Assembly (NCBI GenBank): GCA_016704275.1
Contig: JADJAK010000001.1
Span: forward strand, 726,321 to 790,320
Reading direction: 5' to 3'
Source of the DNA: Gemmatimonadota bacterium
GTDB taxonomy: Bacteria > Gemmatimonadota > Gemmatimonadetes > Gemmatimonadales > GWC2-71-9
Length of the DNA stretch: 64,000 bases
The translations under genes were made by a program, and so were the position numbers. The stretch's first letter is position 1, and each line of letters opens with the position of its first letter. Positions 18,583 through 27,987 of the stretch are shown here, in pieces. Below the pieces are notes generated by a model. The model was not told the DNA's origin, did not search any database, and was given only the letters and a program-made list of their open reading frames with translations.

Positions 18583-20833
18583 CTGGACTGCACGCCCTCC
18601 GATCCCTCCCGTTCCTTGCCCTCCTGGTTGCCGCGCCACTGGCCGCGCAGGGGGGCGGGCCACCGGCGTTGCGCGACCTTCGGCAAACCGTCGGCCTGGT
18701 GGGGAGTGCCGATTCCCTCCGCCGGTTGGAGCAGCTCGCGATCGCCGTGGTGCGCACCCAGCGCGACGACCCGTCGCTCCACCTGCAACTCGGCTTGATC
18801 GCGCTGCGCTTGGGCGAGGTGACCGGCGAGATGCGGCACTACGAGGATGCCTACGACGAATTCGGCACCACCGTCACCCTCAAGCCGGGATGGTGGATCG
18901 CCTGGTACGGGCAGGCACTCGCGCAGCTGGGGGCGCAGGCGGCCGATATCGGGGTCCTCGCCGCCTTCCGCAAGCTGACCGGCGTCGACCCGGAGCTCGA
19001 GGCCGCCACGAAACTCGCCACCTCGGCCGGGCTCGACTCGCTCCGCGCCGAAGGGTTGGTGCAATTCGGTCGCGAGGCCTTGGCGAAGGGCGAGGCGCGG
19101 CTGGTGGCGGTGGCACGGGAAGCGCTACGGCAATCTGCTGGCGGGCCGGCCGGTGGACTGCGCGACGTGCAGTTGCTGCGCGCAGTGATCGAGCGGCAAT
19201 CAGGCCGAGGCGATGTCGCGTTGGCATTGTTGGAACCACTGGCGCGTCGCGAAACGACCGACGCCGAGGTGCAGCTCGAGTTGGCCCAGACGCGATTCAC
19301 CTCCGGCCAACTCGGCGGGCTGGCGCCCTGGTACGCGGCACTTGGCGGTGCCGAGGCGCGGTCCTCGCGCGGTTGCACGATGACCTCGTCCTGGTGATGC
19401 CGGATTCGACCTTGCAGGCGATGATGGACGCCACCGGGGCCGCCCGGGTCGCGATCGCGCGCCGCTTCTGGGACGTGCAGGAAGTCAGCGGGCTCCCCGT
19501 CACGGCGGAGCGGCTGCGGGACCATTACCTCCGCCTCGAGATTGCGCGCTCCAACTACCGGCGCGTCGATTCCACGCCGCCACCAATCACGCTGCGCGGC
19601 ATGCGCGACGGCAGCCGCGAATTCGACGCGCGCGGCGTGGTGGTCGTGTTGCACGGCGCGCCGATCGGGCGCACGACATTGAATTTGCCGGGGATGCTGG
19701 AGAACGAATCGTGGTCGTACCCGGGCCGGGTCGATGGCGACACGCTGCTCTTCCACTTCGTGGTCCCGAAGGGACGCAAGGATGCTGTGTCGGTCGAGAG
19801 TGTCGTCGACCTGTTCGCGCTGAGCGGGCAGGCGCGCCTGATGGCCACACCCAAGGACACGGCCAGCAACGGTCGACCGCTGATCGAGACGTACGGTGCC
19901 TCCCTGACGGCGCAGACGATGCAGGAGCTCTTTCTGTCGCGCGAAACGATCGCGCCCATCTACACCAGGTTGTTCAATGAAGGGCGCGATGGCGCCGCCG
20001 CGCTGCAGCCGGTGGAGCGGGCGGTCGGGGCGCGCAGTATCGCGTCCGGGACCACGTGGGTCCTCAACTTTGAATTGCCGCTGGAGGCCTCGGTGGACGT
20101 GGTCGCGGTCGGCGAGGCTCCGACGGGCCGGATGCTGCAATTGGCGTTTGCGATTCCCGGACGGGCGCTGACGCCAACAGTCACTGTCCAGGGCGCCCTG
20201 TACCGCGTGCGGCTGCGCGGGGCGGTGCGCGACGCTCGTGGCGAGGTGGTTGCGACGGTCGACACGGTGCGAACCTTCCGGACGCGGGGGGCGCTCGCCC
20301 CGGGCGAGTACCTGCTCGGGCGCACTCCGGTGGCCGTGCCGCCTGGCGACTACACGGTGCAGCTGGCGGTCGAGACGGATCATCGCGGGATCGTGACGCC
20401 CCCCCATGCGGTGCGCGTCGTGCCGGCGAGCGGTACCACACTGGTGCTCTCCGACCTGGTGCTCGGCTCGCGCACCGTGCCATTGGCGGTGCCGACGATC
20501 ACGGGTGACACCGCCTGGGTCAATCCGATGCGCCGCTTCTCGCGCGCCTCGCCGATGCAACTCTACTTCGAACTCGCCGGCCTCAAGGCCGGGACGCCAT
20601 ATCAGGTGAAGCTCGCCGTGATCCGCGCGGCCACCTCCGGCCTCTTCGGCACGCGGGAAAAGGCCGCCCTCAGCCTCAGCTTCAGCGGTGAGACGCGCGG
20701 GGGTGTGGCCGCGATCGACCGCGAGTTCAACGTCAGCCGCCTCGAGCCCGGTGACTACCGACTCGAAGTCACCGTGACCGCCCCAGGGCACGCTCCGGTC
20801 GTCCGGCATCGGGAGTTCGCCGTCGTCAAATGA
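18579..20833 (+). pseudogene. GWxTD/TPR secreted protein, paralog 2 of 3, frameshifted
   Basis: The first frame (18579-19397) encodes a signal peptide and TPR-like region. At LGGAEA it goes out of frame and stops. The second frame resumes at AVLARLHDDLVLVMPDSTL and runs to 20833 with the GWxTD core (FDARGVVVVLHGAPIGRTTL, ENESWSYPGRVDGDTLLFHF) and the end REFAVVK. Paralog 1 reads AEGAVLAMYRRDLAVLMPATTL at the same point. Adding one G at about 19353-19357 (GCC GAG GGC GCG GTC) therefore restores a continuous protein of about 751 residues. The operon overlaps are intact on both sides, which argues for an assembly indel or a very recent mutation. Confidence 0.82.
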
Positions 20834-23046
20834 GGGTCCGTCTGGTCGGACTCGCGGTGTCGTTGCTCGTCGCCTTGGTCGCGGCGCCGTCGGCGCGCGC
20901 GCAAAGCCCGCAGCAACGCGATGCGCTCACCAGGCTGCGCGATTCGCTCACCTATGCTCGTGACACGGTCGCCCTCCGGACCCTCGAGTCACGGGAGATC
21001 GACCACGCCCGGACCCGGCGCGATGATCCGATGGTGCATTTGCGCCTCGGGCTGATTGCCCTGCGGCTCGCTGATCAGCTCGGGGGACGGCACTGGGACG
21101 ACGCGTACTCCGAGTTCGAGTGGGCGGCGGAGTTGGCGCCAACCTGGCCGTGGCCATGGTTCGGAATCGGCCTCACCGCTTCCGCCGCACCGGACCGGGC
21201 CGAAGGATTCGCGGGTGGCCTCTACGCGATGATCGGCGCCGATCGGCATCGCATGGCCGGCACCGCGTTCGCCAAGGCCGTGAGCCTCGACCCGAGCTTC
21301 ACCGACGGGCTGGTGGAGTTCGCCATCACGGCGCGCGATACCCGCATCGACGCGCCCCTCGGCGGGGCCTTGGCGGCGCTTCGGGTCGGCATGGCCTCAC
21401 CGGTGAGCTGGACGGGCGAACTGTTGCTGGAGCGTGGACGACTCGAGCGCCTCGCGGGCTCGCCAGACTCAGCCGTGCTGGCCTTTCGTCGCGCGCTGCA
21501 GGTCGGTTTCCGATCGAGCATGGCCTGGCTTGAACTCGCACGCACGCTACCGTTGCTCCCGGGCGAGCCGACCACGCGCACGCTCGGTGGGGAGCGCGAA
21601 TTCTCGGCGGCCTACTTCGCAGGGGCGGGCGGAGACGACCACGAGGTGGTGACCATGTATCGCCGCGACCTCGAGCCGATCGTCGACGATACCGTGCTGG
21701 TCGCGTTCGACTCGCTGAGCGGCCCGGCGCGGGTCACCTGGCTGCGGGAGTTCTGGCACAATCGTGACGCCCTCGACCTCCGCCCAGCCGGCGCCAGACT
21801 TGGCGAGCACTATCGACGGTGGCAGGTCGCGCTGAAGCAGTTTCGGTTGCCTCCCTTCCGACGACGCTATCGATTCGGTCTCGAAATCTTTCGCAGCACC
21901 GATCAGGAGCTCGACGATCGTGGCATCGTCTACCTGCGCCAGGGCGAGCCCGCGCGCCGGATCGTCTGGGCACCCGACCGCCGGCGCAACACCACCGACG
22001 CACTCGAGCGGACCTACGGCAGCGAGACCTGGCTGTACCGGCGCCCCGACGGCGATTTGGTGCTCCACTTTCTGGCCCGCGAGGATCAGGCGGACTTCCG
22101 TGCCGTGCCGAGCATCTTTGATCTCGACATCGCGCAGACGGAGCTGGAGGTGCGCTCGCGGGAGGTGCCGGGGTTGACGCGCCTGCTCTTCGCTGGCGAG
22201 TACACGCGCGACATGTTGCGGCAGGAGGAGCAGGTGCGGTCGCGCCGGAGTCTCGCGATCGCGACGCAATCGGATGGCTGGGAGCGGCAGTACGACGTGG
22301 CACTGCCTGGGCGCGTGCAGTGGTACGCGGTCGGCTCGCGCGATGGGCTTCCCCTGGTCCACATGGTGTACGCCGTCGACGCCGAGGCGCTCCGGGCGCA
22401 ACCGGGGACGGGACCGGTGTCGGTGGCGTTGCGCGGCGGCTTCTTCACGCGGACCGGGCAGGCGGTGGCATCGCTCGACACGGTGCAGCTGGTGCGTCGC
22501 CCGGTGGCCGGGGTTCGCCAGGTGGCGTTGCGGGCGGAAGTGGTGGTGCCGCCCGGCGATCACAAGGTTCGTGTCGGGGTGCAAATCTCGCCGCGGACCG
22601 GTTCGATCTTCCCCGGTGACTCGCTCCGCGTCCCTGCGGTGCTCGGCGATAGCCTGGAGCTCTCGGCACTCTTGATCGGTCAACCGACCCGCGGCCTCTC
22701 CTGGGCCGTGACCGAGGCCGACACGGCATGGCTCGACCCCGTGCCGGTGTACTCGGCGAACGACACGGTGACCGTCTATGCCGAGACGTATGGCGCGCAA
22801 CTGGGCACGGAGTACCAGGTCAGGATCACCGTGACTCGGCAACGGAGTGGCCTCGCGAAACTGCTCGGGGGCGGCCGCGATGCCATCGCGCTGAGCGAAC
22901 GGACGCCCCTCGACGGGGAGCGCTCGCGGCTTCGTCGGGCGCTGGCGTTGGGTGGGTTGGAGGCAGGCAACTACATTCTCGAACTGGTGGTCGAAGGGGG
23001 AGGCAGTCGAACCAGTCGTCGTCGAGGGCTGACCATCCGTGACTGA
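20830..23046 (+). CDS. GWxTD/TPR secreted protein, paralog 3 of 3
   Basis: 738 residues. Signal peptide ending near SARAQS; TPR-like repeats at about 60-260 (MVHLRLGLIALRLADQ, WDDAYSEFEWAAELAPTWPW). The GWxTD core is at about 350-430 (LDDRGIVYLRQGEPARRIVW, YGSETWLYRRPDGDLVLHF). A beta-rich C-terminal part follows, ending RGLTIRD. The fold order is the same as in the two preceding genes, so the three are a tandem triplication. It overlaps paralog 2 by ATGA; its stop lies inside the gamma-carbonic anhydrase gene. Function unknown; export and coupling to the amidase suggest an envelope role. Confidence 0.8.
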   Translation: MRVRLVGLAVSLLVALVAAPSARAQSPQQRDALTRLRDSLTYARDTVALRTLESREIDHARTRRDDPMVHLRLGLIALRLADQLGGRHWDDAYSEFEWAAELAPTWPWPWFGIGLTASAAPDRAEGFAGGLYAMIGADRHRMAGTAFAKAVSLDPSFTDGLVEFAITARDTRIDAPLGGALAALRVGMASPVSWTGELLLERGRLERLAGSPDSAVLAFRRALQVGFRSSMAWLELARTLPLLPGEPTTRTLGGEREFSAAYFAGAGGDDHEVVTMYRRDLEPIVDDTVLVAFDSLSGPARVTWLREFWHNRDALDLRPAGARLGEHYRRWQVALKQFRLPPFRRRYRFGLEIFRSTDQELDDRGIVYLRQGEPARRIVWAPDRRRNTTDALERTYGSETWLYRRPDGDLVLHFLAREDQADFRAVPSIFDLDIAQTELEVRSREVPGLTRLLFAGEYTRDMLRQEEQVRSRRSLAIATQSDGWERQYDVALPGRVQWYAVGSRDGLPLVHMVYAVDAEALRAQPGTGPVSVALRGGFFTRTGQAVASLDTVQLVRRPVAGVRQVALRAEVVVPPGDHKVRVGVQISPRTGSIFPGDSLRVPAVLGDSLELSALLIGQPTRGLSWAVTEADTAWLDPVPVYSANDTVTVYAETYGAQLGTEYQVRITVTRQRSGLAKLLGGGRDAIALSERTPLDGERSRLRRALALGGLEAGNYILELVVEGGGSRTSRRRGLTIRD

Positions 23047-23569
23047 ATCAGGGAGCGAGTTCGGGCAGCCCACGATCGATCCGGGGGCGTGGGTCGCTCC
23101 TGGGGCCACCGTCGTGGGTGATGTCGAGATCGGCGCGGACAGCTCCATCTGGTACGGCTGCGTGCTGCGGGGCGACAACGACCGGATTGTCATCGGCCGT
23201 GCGACCAATATCCAGGACCTGACCATGGTCCATGTCGATGCCGGCGTCCCCTGCCGGATTGGCGACCGGGTGAGCGTCGGGCATCGGGCCATCCTCCATG
23301 GTTGCACGGTGATGGACGGGGCGCTGATCGGGATGGGGGCCATCCTGCTGAACGGGGCGGTGGTCGAGGCCGGGGCGATTGTGGCCGCGGGCGCGCTGGT
23401 CCCCGAAGGGCGGGTCATCCCCGCCGGGATGCTGGCGGTGGGGAGCCCCGCCCGCGCCACGCGGCCGGTCGACGAGCTGCTCGCCGGCCGGCGGGAGGGG
23501 ACCTGGTCGCACTATGTGGAACAGGCGCGTCGGCACGCCCGAATGTGGAAAAACATTCATAGTGGTTGA
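23039..23569 (+). CDS. Gamma-class carbonic anhydrase-like hexapeptide-repeat protein
   Basis: 176 residues forming a left-handed beta-helix of hexapeptide repeats (IDPGAWVAPGATVVGDVEIG, SSIWYGCVLRGDNDRIVIG, NIQDLTMVHVD). The three zinc-binding histidines of the gamma-CA/PaaY/YrdA family are present, one in MVHVD and two in VGHRAILHGCTV. A C-terminal helix follows. It could hydrate CO2 or act as a related hydrolase; many such proteins have no confirmed activity. The GTG start at 23039 overlaps the stop of the third GWxTD gene by eight bases, making it the last gene of the operon that begins with the amidase. Confidence 0.88.
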   Translation: MTESGSEFGQPTIDPGAWVAPGATVVGDVEIGADSSIWYGCVLRGDNDRIVIGRATNIQDLTMVHVDAGVPCRIGDRVSVGHRAILHGCTVMDGALIGMGAILLNGAVVEAGAIVAAGALVPEGRVIPAGMLAVGSPARATRPVDELLAGRREGTWSHYVEQARRHARMWKNIHSG

Positions 23570-23620
23570 TTTGTGATGTGAATTCTCCTGAGCCAGATTC
23601 TACCTCGCCTTTTTGGTGCA

Positions 23621-23649
23621 TTGCCCCCCCGTCGCCTGACCCGTAGTTT
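23621..23649 (+). promoter_or_regulatory. Promoter for nrdJ
   Basis: TTGCCC (23621-23626), a 17-base spacer and TAGTTT (23644-23649). The same -35 hexamer with the same spacer and a similar -10 precedes the aldolase gene at 52132. The predicted start of transcription leaves a leader of about 140 bases before nrdJ. Confidence 0.55.
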
Positions 23650-23655
23650 GCTCTC

Positions 23656-23795
23656 CCTTGGCACGCGTGCCGAGCCGGATCTCTTCCGAAGTCCGGCCTC
23701 GGTCGTGCCCCCGGGATTGGGGTGCCCGTTAGCGGGTGACTGGCACGCCCTGCATGACTTCGTCGATCACCATCTGCCACATTTTGAGAGGTCCC
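23656..23795 (+). other. Structured 5' leader of nrdJ
   Basis: Two stems can be drawn. CCGAGCCGGA (23670-23679) pairs with TCCGGCCTCGG (23692-23702) with one bulged base, extended by flanking GCACG/CGTGC. A second stem is CCCG (23725-23728) with CGGG (23733-23736). GAGAGG, five bases before ATG 23796, is the ribosome binding site. I found neither a cobalamin-riboswitch B12 box nor an NrdR box, so the leader's role is open. Confidence 0.4.
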
Positions 23796-26315
23796 ATGGA
23801 TTCGTCTCCAGACCGGAGCGCAGTTGAACTGTCGCCCAACGCGATCACGGTGCTCGAGAAGCGCTACCTGCTGAAGGACGAGACCGGCGCTCCGGTGGAG
23901 CAGTCCGAGGATCTCTTCTGGCGGGTGGCCACCACGATCGCGGCTCCGGATGCGACGTATGGGGCCTCGGCGGGCGCCGTGGACGCGCTCGCCGAAGCGT
24001 TCTACGAGGTGATGGCGAAGCGGCTGTTCATGCCGAACTCGCCGACCCTCATGAACGCCGGCCGCCCCCTGGGGCAGCTCTCCGCGTGCTTCGTCCTCCC
24101 GGTCGACGACACCCTCTCGAATGGCGAAAGCGGCATCTACGACACCCTCCGGGCCATGGCGCTGGTGCACCAGTCCGGCGGCGGCACCGGCTTCTCGTTC
24201 TCGCGCATCCGGCCGCGGAACGACATCGTCCGCTCGACGATGGGCGTCGCGTCGGGGCCGATTTCGTTCATGTCGTTGTATGACGCATCAACCGACGTCG
24301 TGAAGCAGGGTGGGACGCGTCGTGGCGCCAACATGGGAATTCTCCGGGTCGACCATCCGGACGTCCTCGACTTCATCGCCTGCAAGTCCGACATCACCAA
24401 GATCACCAACTTCAACATCTCGGTCGGCATCACCGATGCCTTCATGACCGCGCTGGAGAAGGGGGAGTCGTACAACCTGGTTGACCCCCGCACCAAGCAC
24501 GTCGTCGGCGAACTGCAGGCGTCCGAAGTCTGGTCGCGCATCGTCCACGGCGCCTGGAAGACCGGCGAGCCGGGGGTGTTCTTCATCGACCGCGCCAACC
24601 ACTACAACCCGGTGCCGCACCTCGGCGCGTACGAAGCCACCAATCCGTGTGGTGAGCAGCCGCTGCTGCCGTACGACGTCTGCAATCTCGGCTCGATCAA
24701 CCTGGCCGAGTTCGTGGTCGACGGCGCGATTGACTGGGAGGGGCTGCGCCGGGTCGTGCACCTGACGACGCATTTCCTCGAAAACGTCATCGACGCAAAC
24801 GCGTATCCGCTCCCCGAGATCACCGACCTCGCCAACCGGATCCGTCGGATCGGTCTCGGCGTCATGGGCCTCGCCGACCTCTTCATTCGCATGGGCGTTC
24901 CGTACGACTCGACCGAAGCGGTCGAACTGGGTCGGAAGCTGCAGGCGTTCGTCGACGACGAAGCGAAGGTGGAGTCGGAGCGGCTCGCGAGCATCCGTGG
25001 CGTCTTCCCCGAGTGGGAGAAGAGCATCTGGGGGCCGGACAAGAGCTGCGCCCGCGATGCCAATGGCAAGCGCATTCGCCCGATGAAGAAGCTGCGCAAC
25101 TGCAACGTCACCACGGTCGCACCGACCGGGACGATCTCGATCATCGCCGGCTGTTCGTCCGGGATCGAGCCGCTCTTCGCCGTGGCGTTCATGCGCAACC
25201 AGGCCGGCGTGCTGATGCCGGACGTGAACGAGGACTTCCTCGCCGTCGCCAAGCGGGAGGGGTGGCACAGCGAGGAGTTGATGCGTCGCATCGCCGCCGA
25301 GGGGCACATCAACTTCCCCGAGGTGCCGGTGAAGTGGCAGCGCGTCTTCGTGACCGCCAACCACATCGCGCCCGAGTGGCACATCCAGATGCAGGCGGCG
25401 TTCCAGGAGCACAACGACTCCGCCATCTCCAAGACCTGCAACTTCGCGCATGATGCGACGGAGGAGTACGTCGAGGAGATCTACCGGATGGCCTACAAGC
25501 TCGGGTGCAAGGGCGTCACGGTGTACCGTGATGGCTCGCGCGACATGCAGGTGCTCTCGACGGGCACCACGGCCAAGAAGGTGGCAGAGCAGGCCACCGC
25601 CGAAGGGAAGGCCTCGGCGCGCGCCGACCTCGACATGTCGGGCAGCGAAGAGGGGATGACCACGCGCGAAGTCGCCGCGGAGCGCGCTGGTGCGCTCGCC
25701 GAGGCCGATGCCGAAATCGCCCGGCTGCGCCAGGTCGTCCACGAGCTCGAGAGCGAGAACCTGCAGCGCCGGCAGAAGCGTTCGCGCCCGGAGCTCCTGA
25801 AGGGCGCGGTGCGCCGGCTGCAGACGCCGCTCGGCGATCTCTATGTCACCATCACCGAGGACGAGAAGGGTCAGCCCTTCGAGGTCTTCATGTCGCTCGG
25901 CAAGGCCGGCGGCGCGCTGATGGCTGACGTCGAGGCCATCGGCCGTCTCGTTTCCCTCGCGCTCCGCTCGGGCATCCCGATCAAGGAGGTCTACCGCCAG
26001 CTCCGCGGCATCTCCTCCGACCGTGCCATCGGGGTCGGCCCGAACAAGGTCCTCTCCGTGCCGGATGCCGTCGGCATCGCGCTGGAGCGGTACATGTCGG
26101 ACAAGCAGGGCGTCCAGGTGGACCTGCTGACCACCACGGCCGAGACCGCCGTGCCGAGCCAGCCCATCGCCGTCATCCAGGATGGCCAGCAGATGATGCT
26201 CGGCGGCGGGATGCCGGAGACCCTCACCGGCGCGTGCCCGGACTGCGGCTCGCAGCTGGAGTTCGCCGAGGGGTGCATGAAGTGCCATGTCTGCGGATTT
26301 TCGGAGTGTGGCTGA
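23796..26315 (+). CDS. nrdJ: Vitamin B12-dependent (class II) ribonucleoside-diphosphate reductase
   Basis: 839 residues. NrdJ makes deoxyribonucleotides using adenosylcobalamin, with or without oxygen. Catalytic landmarks are LSACFVLPVDD, ESGIYDTLRAMALVHQSGGG, the radical-site segment NPCGEQPLLPYDVCNLGSIN, and APTGTISIIAGCSSGIEPLF. After the barrel comes a charged coiled-coil (about 630-665), then a TSCPD domain (GAVRRLQTPLGDLYVTITED on). The C-terminal zinc-ribbon has two CxxC pairs and a final Cys (CPDC, CHVC, ECG) and likely shuttles electrons. The start is ATG 23796 with GAGAGG upstream, rather than the upstream in-frame codon at 23736. No other RNR class is in the window. Confidence 0.95.
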   Translation: MDSSPDRSAVELSPNAITVLEKRYLLKDETGAPVEQSEDLFWRVATTIAAPDATYGASAGAVDALAEAFYEVMAKRLFMPNSPTLMNAGRPLGQLSACFVLPVDDTLSNGESGIYDTLRAMALVHQSGGGTGFSFSRIRPRNDIVRSTMGVASGPISFMSLYDASTDVVKQGGTRRGANMGILRVDHPDVLDFIACKSDITKITNFNISVGITDAFMTALEKGESYNLVDPRTKHVVGELQASEVWSRIVHGAWKTGEPGVFFIDRANHYNPVPHLGAYEATNPCGEQPLLPYDVCNLGSINLAEFVVDGAIDWEGLRRVVHLTTHFLENVIDANAYPLPEITDLANRIRRIGLGVMGLADLFIRMGVPYDSTEAVELGRKLQAFVDDEAKVESERLASIRGVFPEWEKSIWGPDKSCARDANGKRIRPMKKLRNCNVTTVAPTGTISIIAGCSSGIEPLFAVAFMRNQAGVLMPDVNEDFLAVAKREGWHSEELMRRIAAEGHINFPEVPVKWQRVFVTANHIAPEWHIQMQAAFQEHNDSAISKTCNFAHDATEEYVEEIYRMAYKLGCKGVTVYRDGSRDMQVLSTGTTAKKVAEQATAEGKASARADLDMSGSEEGMTTREVAAERAGALAEADAEIARLRQVVHELESENLQRRQKRSRPELLKGAVRRLQTPLGDLYVTITEDEKGQPFEVFMSLGKAGGALMADVEAIGRLVSLALRSGIPIKEVYRQLRGISSDRAIGVGPNKVLSVPDAVGIALERYMSDKQGVQVDLLTTTAETAVPSQPIAVIQDGQQMMLGGGMPETLTGACPDCGSQLEFAEGCMKCHVCGFSECG

Positions 26316-26327
26316 GATCGGCGTAGC

Positions 26328-26347
26328 GGGCGCGGCAGGCCGCGCCC
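26328..26347 (+). terminator. GC hairpin after nrdJ
   Basis: GGGCGCGG / CCGCGCCC, a perfect 8-bp stem with loop CAGG, 13 bases after the nrdJ stop. It is followed by TTA only, so it is a hairpin without a proper T-tract. Confidence 0.55.
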
Positions 26348-26400
26348 TTACACCGTAGCTCCACAGCGCATACCCAGCCGCCGCCGTCAGGCTGCGGCCC

Positions 26401-26438
26401 CGAAGGGGGACCACGTCTCGCGGCGCGGCCCCCCTTCG
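26401..26438 (+). terminator. Second hairpin, CGAAGGGGG type, before the MATE gene
   Basis: CGAAGGGGG (26401-26409) pairs perfectly with CCCCCTTCG (26430-26438). The same 9-bp stem recurs at 47463-47503, again just before a plus-strand gene. It may terminate nrdJ transcripts or be a dispersed palindromic element. Confidence 0.5.
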
Positions 26439-26456
26439 TCTTGGCCTCTCCCCGCG

Positions 26457-26462
26457 TAGATT
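26457..26462 (+). promoter_or_regulatory. -10-like TAGATT before the MATE gene
   Basis: TAGATT ends 7 bases before GTG 26470 with no Shine-Dalgarno, matching the leaderless pattern seen at 4074 and 41466. Confidence 0.5.
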
Positions 26463-26469
26463 CTCCTCC

Positions 26470-27900
26470 GTGCCCTCCCCCGATGCCACCCCCGCGCCCC
26501 CGAAACAGCGCGCCTTCGACCGCTCCATCGTGGAAGGTCCGCTGCAGGCCGCCGTCTGGAAGCTCGCGTGGCCCGCCATGCTCACCAACATCATTGGAGG
26601 TCTGCAGGGCCTCGTCGACCACGTCATGGTGGGCCACTATGTCGGCTTCACCGGCAACGCCGCCATCGGCGTGGCGAACCAGATCTTCATCGTCGTCATC
26701 GTCTTCATCATGTCGCTCTTCACCGGGATGAGCATCCTCGTGGCGCGCCACGTTGGTGCGCGTGACGCCCTGGGTGCGGACCGGGTCGTCTATCAGGCCT
26801 TCATCACGGCGATCGCGCTGTCATTGGGTGTGCTGGCACCCATCGGGTACTTCACGGCGCCAGCGTTGCTGCGCTTCGTGAATGCGACGGCGGCGGTGCA
26901 GGCCGAGGCGTTGCCGTACTTGCGAATCTCCTGCCTCTTCTCGGTGGGAATGTTGATCTTCTTCATGCTGAGTGGCGCGCTGCGGTCCGCGGGCGACGCG
27001 CGAACGCCGATGCGGTTGGGCGTCGCGATGACACTCCTCAACGTGACCTTCAATTCGATCCTGATCCGCGGCCTCGGTCCCATTCCCGCGTATGGCACCG
27101 CTGGTGCGGCGATGGGGACGGTCCTCGCCTCGGCCATTGTTGGTGGATACGGCCTCTGGCGACTCTGGCATGGCGGGTGGGTCGTGGCCTTCCCGAAGGG
27201 GATGGGGTATCGCCTCGACTTCACCATCATCCGCTCGCTCTTTCGCTTCGGCTTGCCGACCGGGATCCAGGGGATCGCGATGAACGTCGGTGGCGTGCTC
27301 CTGTTGTCCGTGATCGGGTCGCTGGCGGCGAGCGCGCCAGCGCAGGCGGCCTATGCGGTCTCGTACGGGCAGCTCTTCTCGTTCATCACCTGGACGTCCG
27401 TCGGCCTGATGGGCGCTGCCGCCACGGTGGTCGGGCAGAACATCGGGGCGGGGCAACCGGAACGCGCCGATGCCGGTGTCAAGGTCGCCGCCCGATTCGC
27501 CGCGCTCGGCGCCTCGGCAGTGGGGCTGCTGTTCCTCTTCTTCCCGGCGCAGTTGCTCGCGGTCTTCGGGATGCGCGATGCCGAGGCCGTGGTGCTTGGC
27601 GTGCAGCTGTTGCGCGTCCTGTCGGTGTCCGGCGTCTTCATCGCGACGGCGCTCGCCTTCACCGGTGGGTTGCAGGGCGCGGGTGACACCAAGAGCCCGC
27701 TCTTCATCTCGATTGTCTCCCAGGTGGTCGTGCCGCTCGGGATCTGCTGGTCGATTCGCAGCGTGACCACGCTCGAGCCGCTCCACGTCTGGGGCGCGAT
27801 CCTCGCGGGGCATGCCACCCGTTGCACCCTGAGCATCCTCCGCTTCCGCCAGGGGAAGTGGCGCGGCATTCTCGGGGGAGCCAGCCCGACCGCGTCTTGA
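26470..27900 (+). CDS. MATE-family efflux transporter
   Basis: 476 residues, about twelve hydrophobic helices in two similar halves, as in Na+- or H+-coupled multidrug and toxic-compound exporters (NorM/DinF type). Typical stretches are WPAMLTNIIGGLQGLVDHVM, GMSILVARHVGARD, FGLPTGIQGIAMNVGGVLLL and MGAAATVVGQNIGAGQPERA. GTG 26470 is the only plausible start and is preceded by a -10-like box at leaderless spacing. It sits between nrdJ and kdp as its own transcription unit. The substrate is unknown. Confidence 0.92.
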   Translation: MPSPDATPAPPKQRAFDRSIVEGPLQAAVWKLAWPAMLTNIIGGLQGLVDHVMVGHYVGFTGNAAIGVANQIFIVVIVFIMSLFTGMSILVARHVGARDALGADRVVYQAFITAIALSLGVLAPIGYFTAPALLRFVNATAAVQAEALPYLRISCLFSVGMLIFFMLSGALRSAGDARTPMRLGVAMTLLNVTFNSILIRGLGPIPAYGTAGAAMGTVLASAIVGGYGLWRLWHGGWVVAFPKGMGYRLDFTIIRSLFRFGLPTGIQGIAMNVGGVLLLSVIGSLAASAPAQAAYAVSYGQLFSFITWTSVGLMGAAATVVGQNIGAGQPERADAGVKVAARFAALGASAVGLLFLFFPAQLLAVFGMRDAEAVVLGVQLLRVLSVSGVFIATALAFTGGLQGAGDTKSPLFISIVSQVVVPLGICWSIRSVTTLEPLHVWGAILAGHATRCTLSILRFRQGKWRGILGGASPTAS

Positions 27901-27907
27901 TCTTTTC

Positions 27908-27936
27908 TTGACCCTCCGCTCTCCACTTCATACGAC
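27908..27936 (+). promoter_or_regulatory. Promoter for the kdp operon
   Basis: TTGACC (27908-27913), a 17-base spacer and TACGAC (27931-27936), directly after the MATE stop and about 50 bases before the first small ORF. KdpE would be expected to bind nearby, but I cannot point to a site. Confidence 0.5.
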
Positions 27937-27987
27937 GCACTGATCGATTGCTCGGTAACATCCCATCGTCCTCTTCCGGATGGTGTG

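Noticed and set aside
23656..23795. Cobalamin riboswitch before nrdJ
   Set aside because: No B12-box-like sequence or characteristic core could be identified in the leader.
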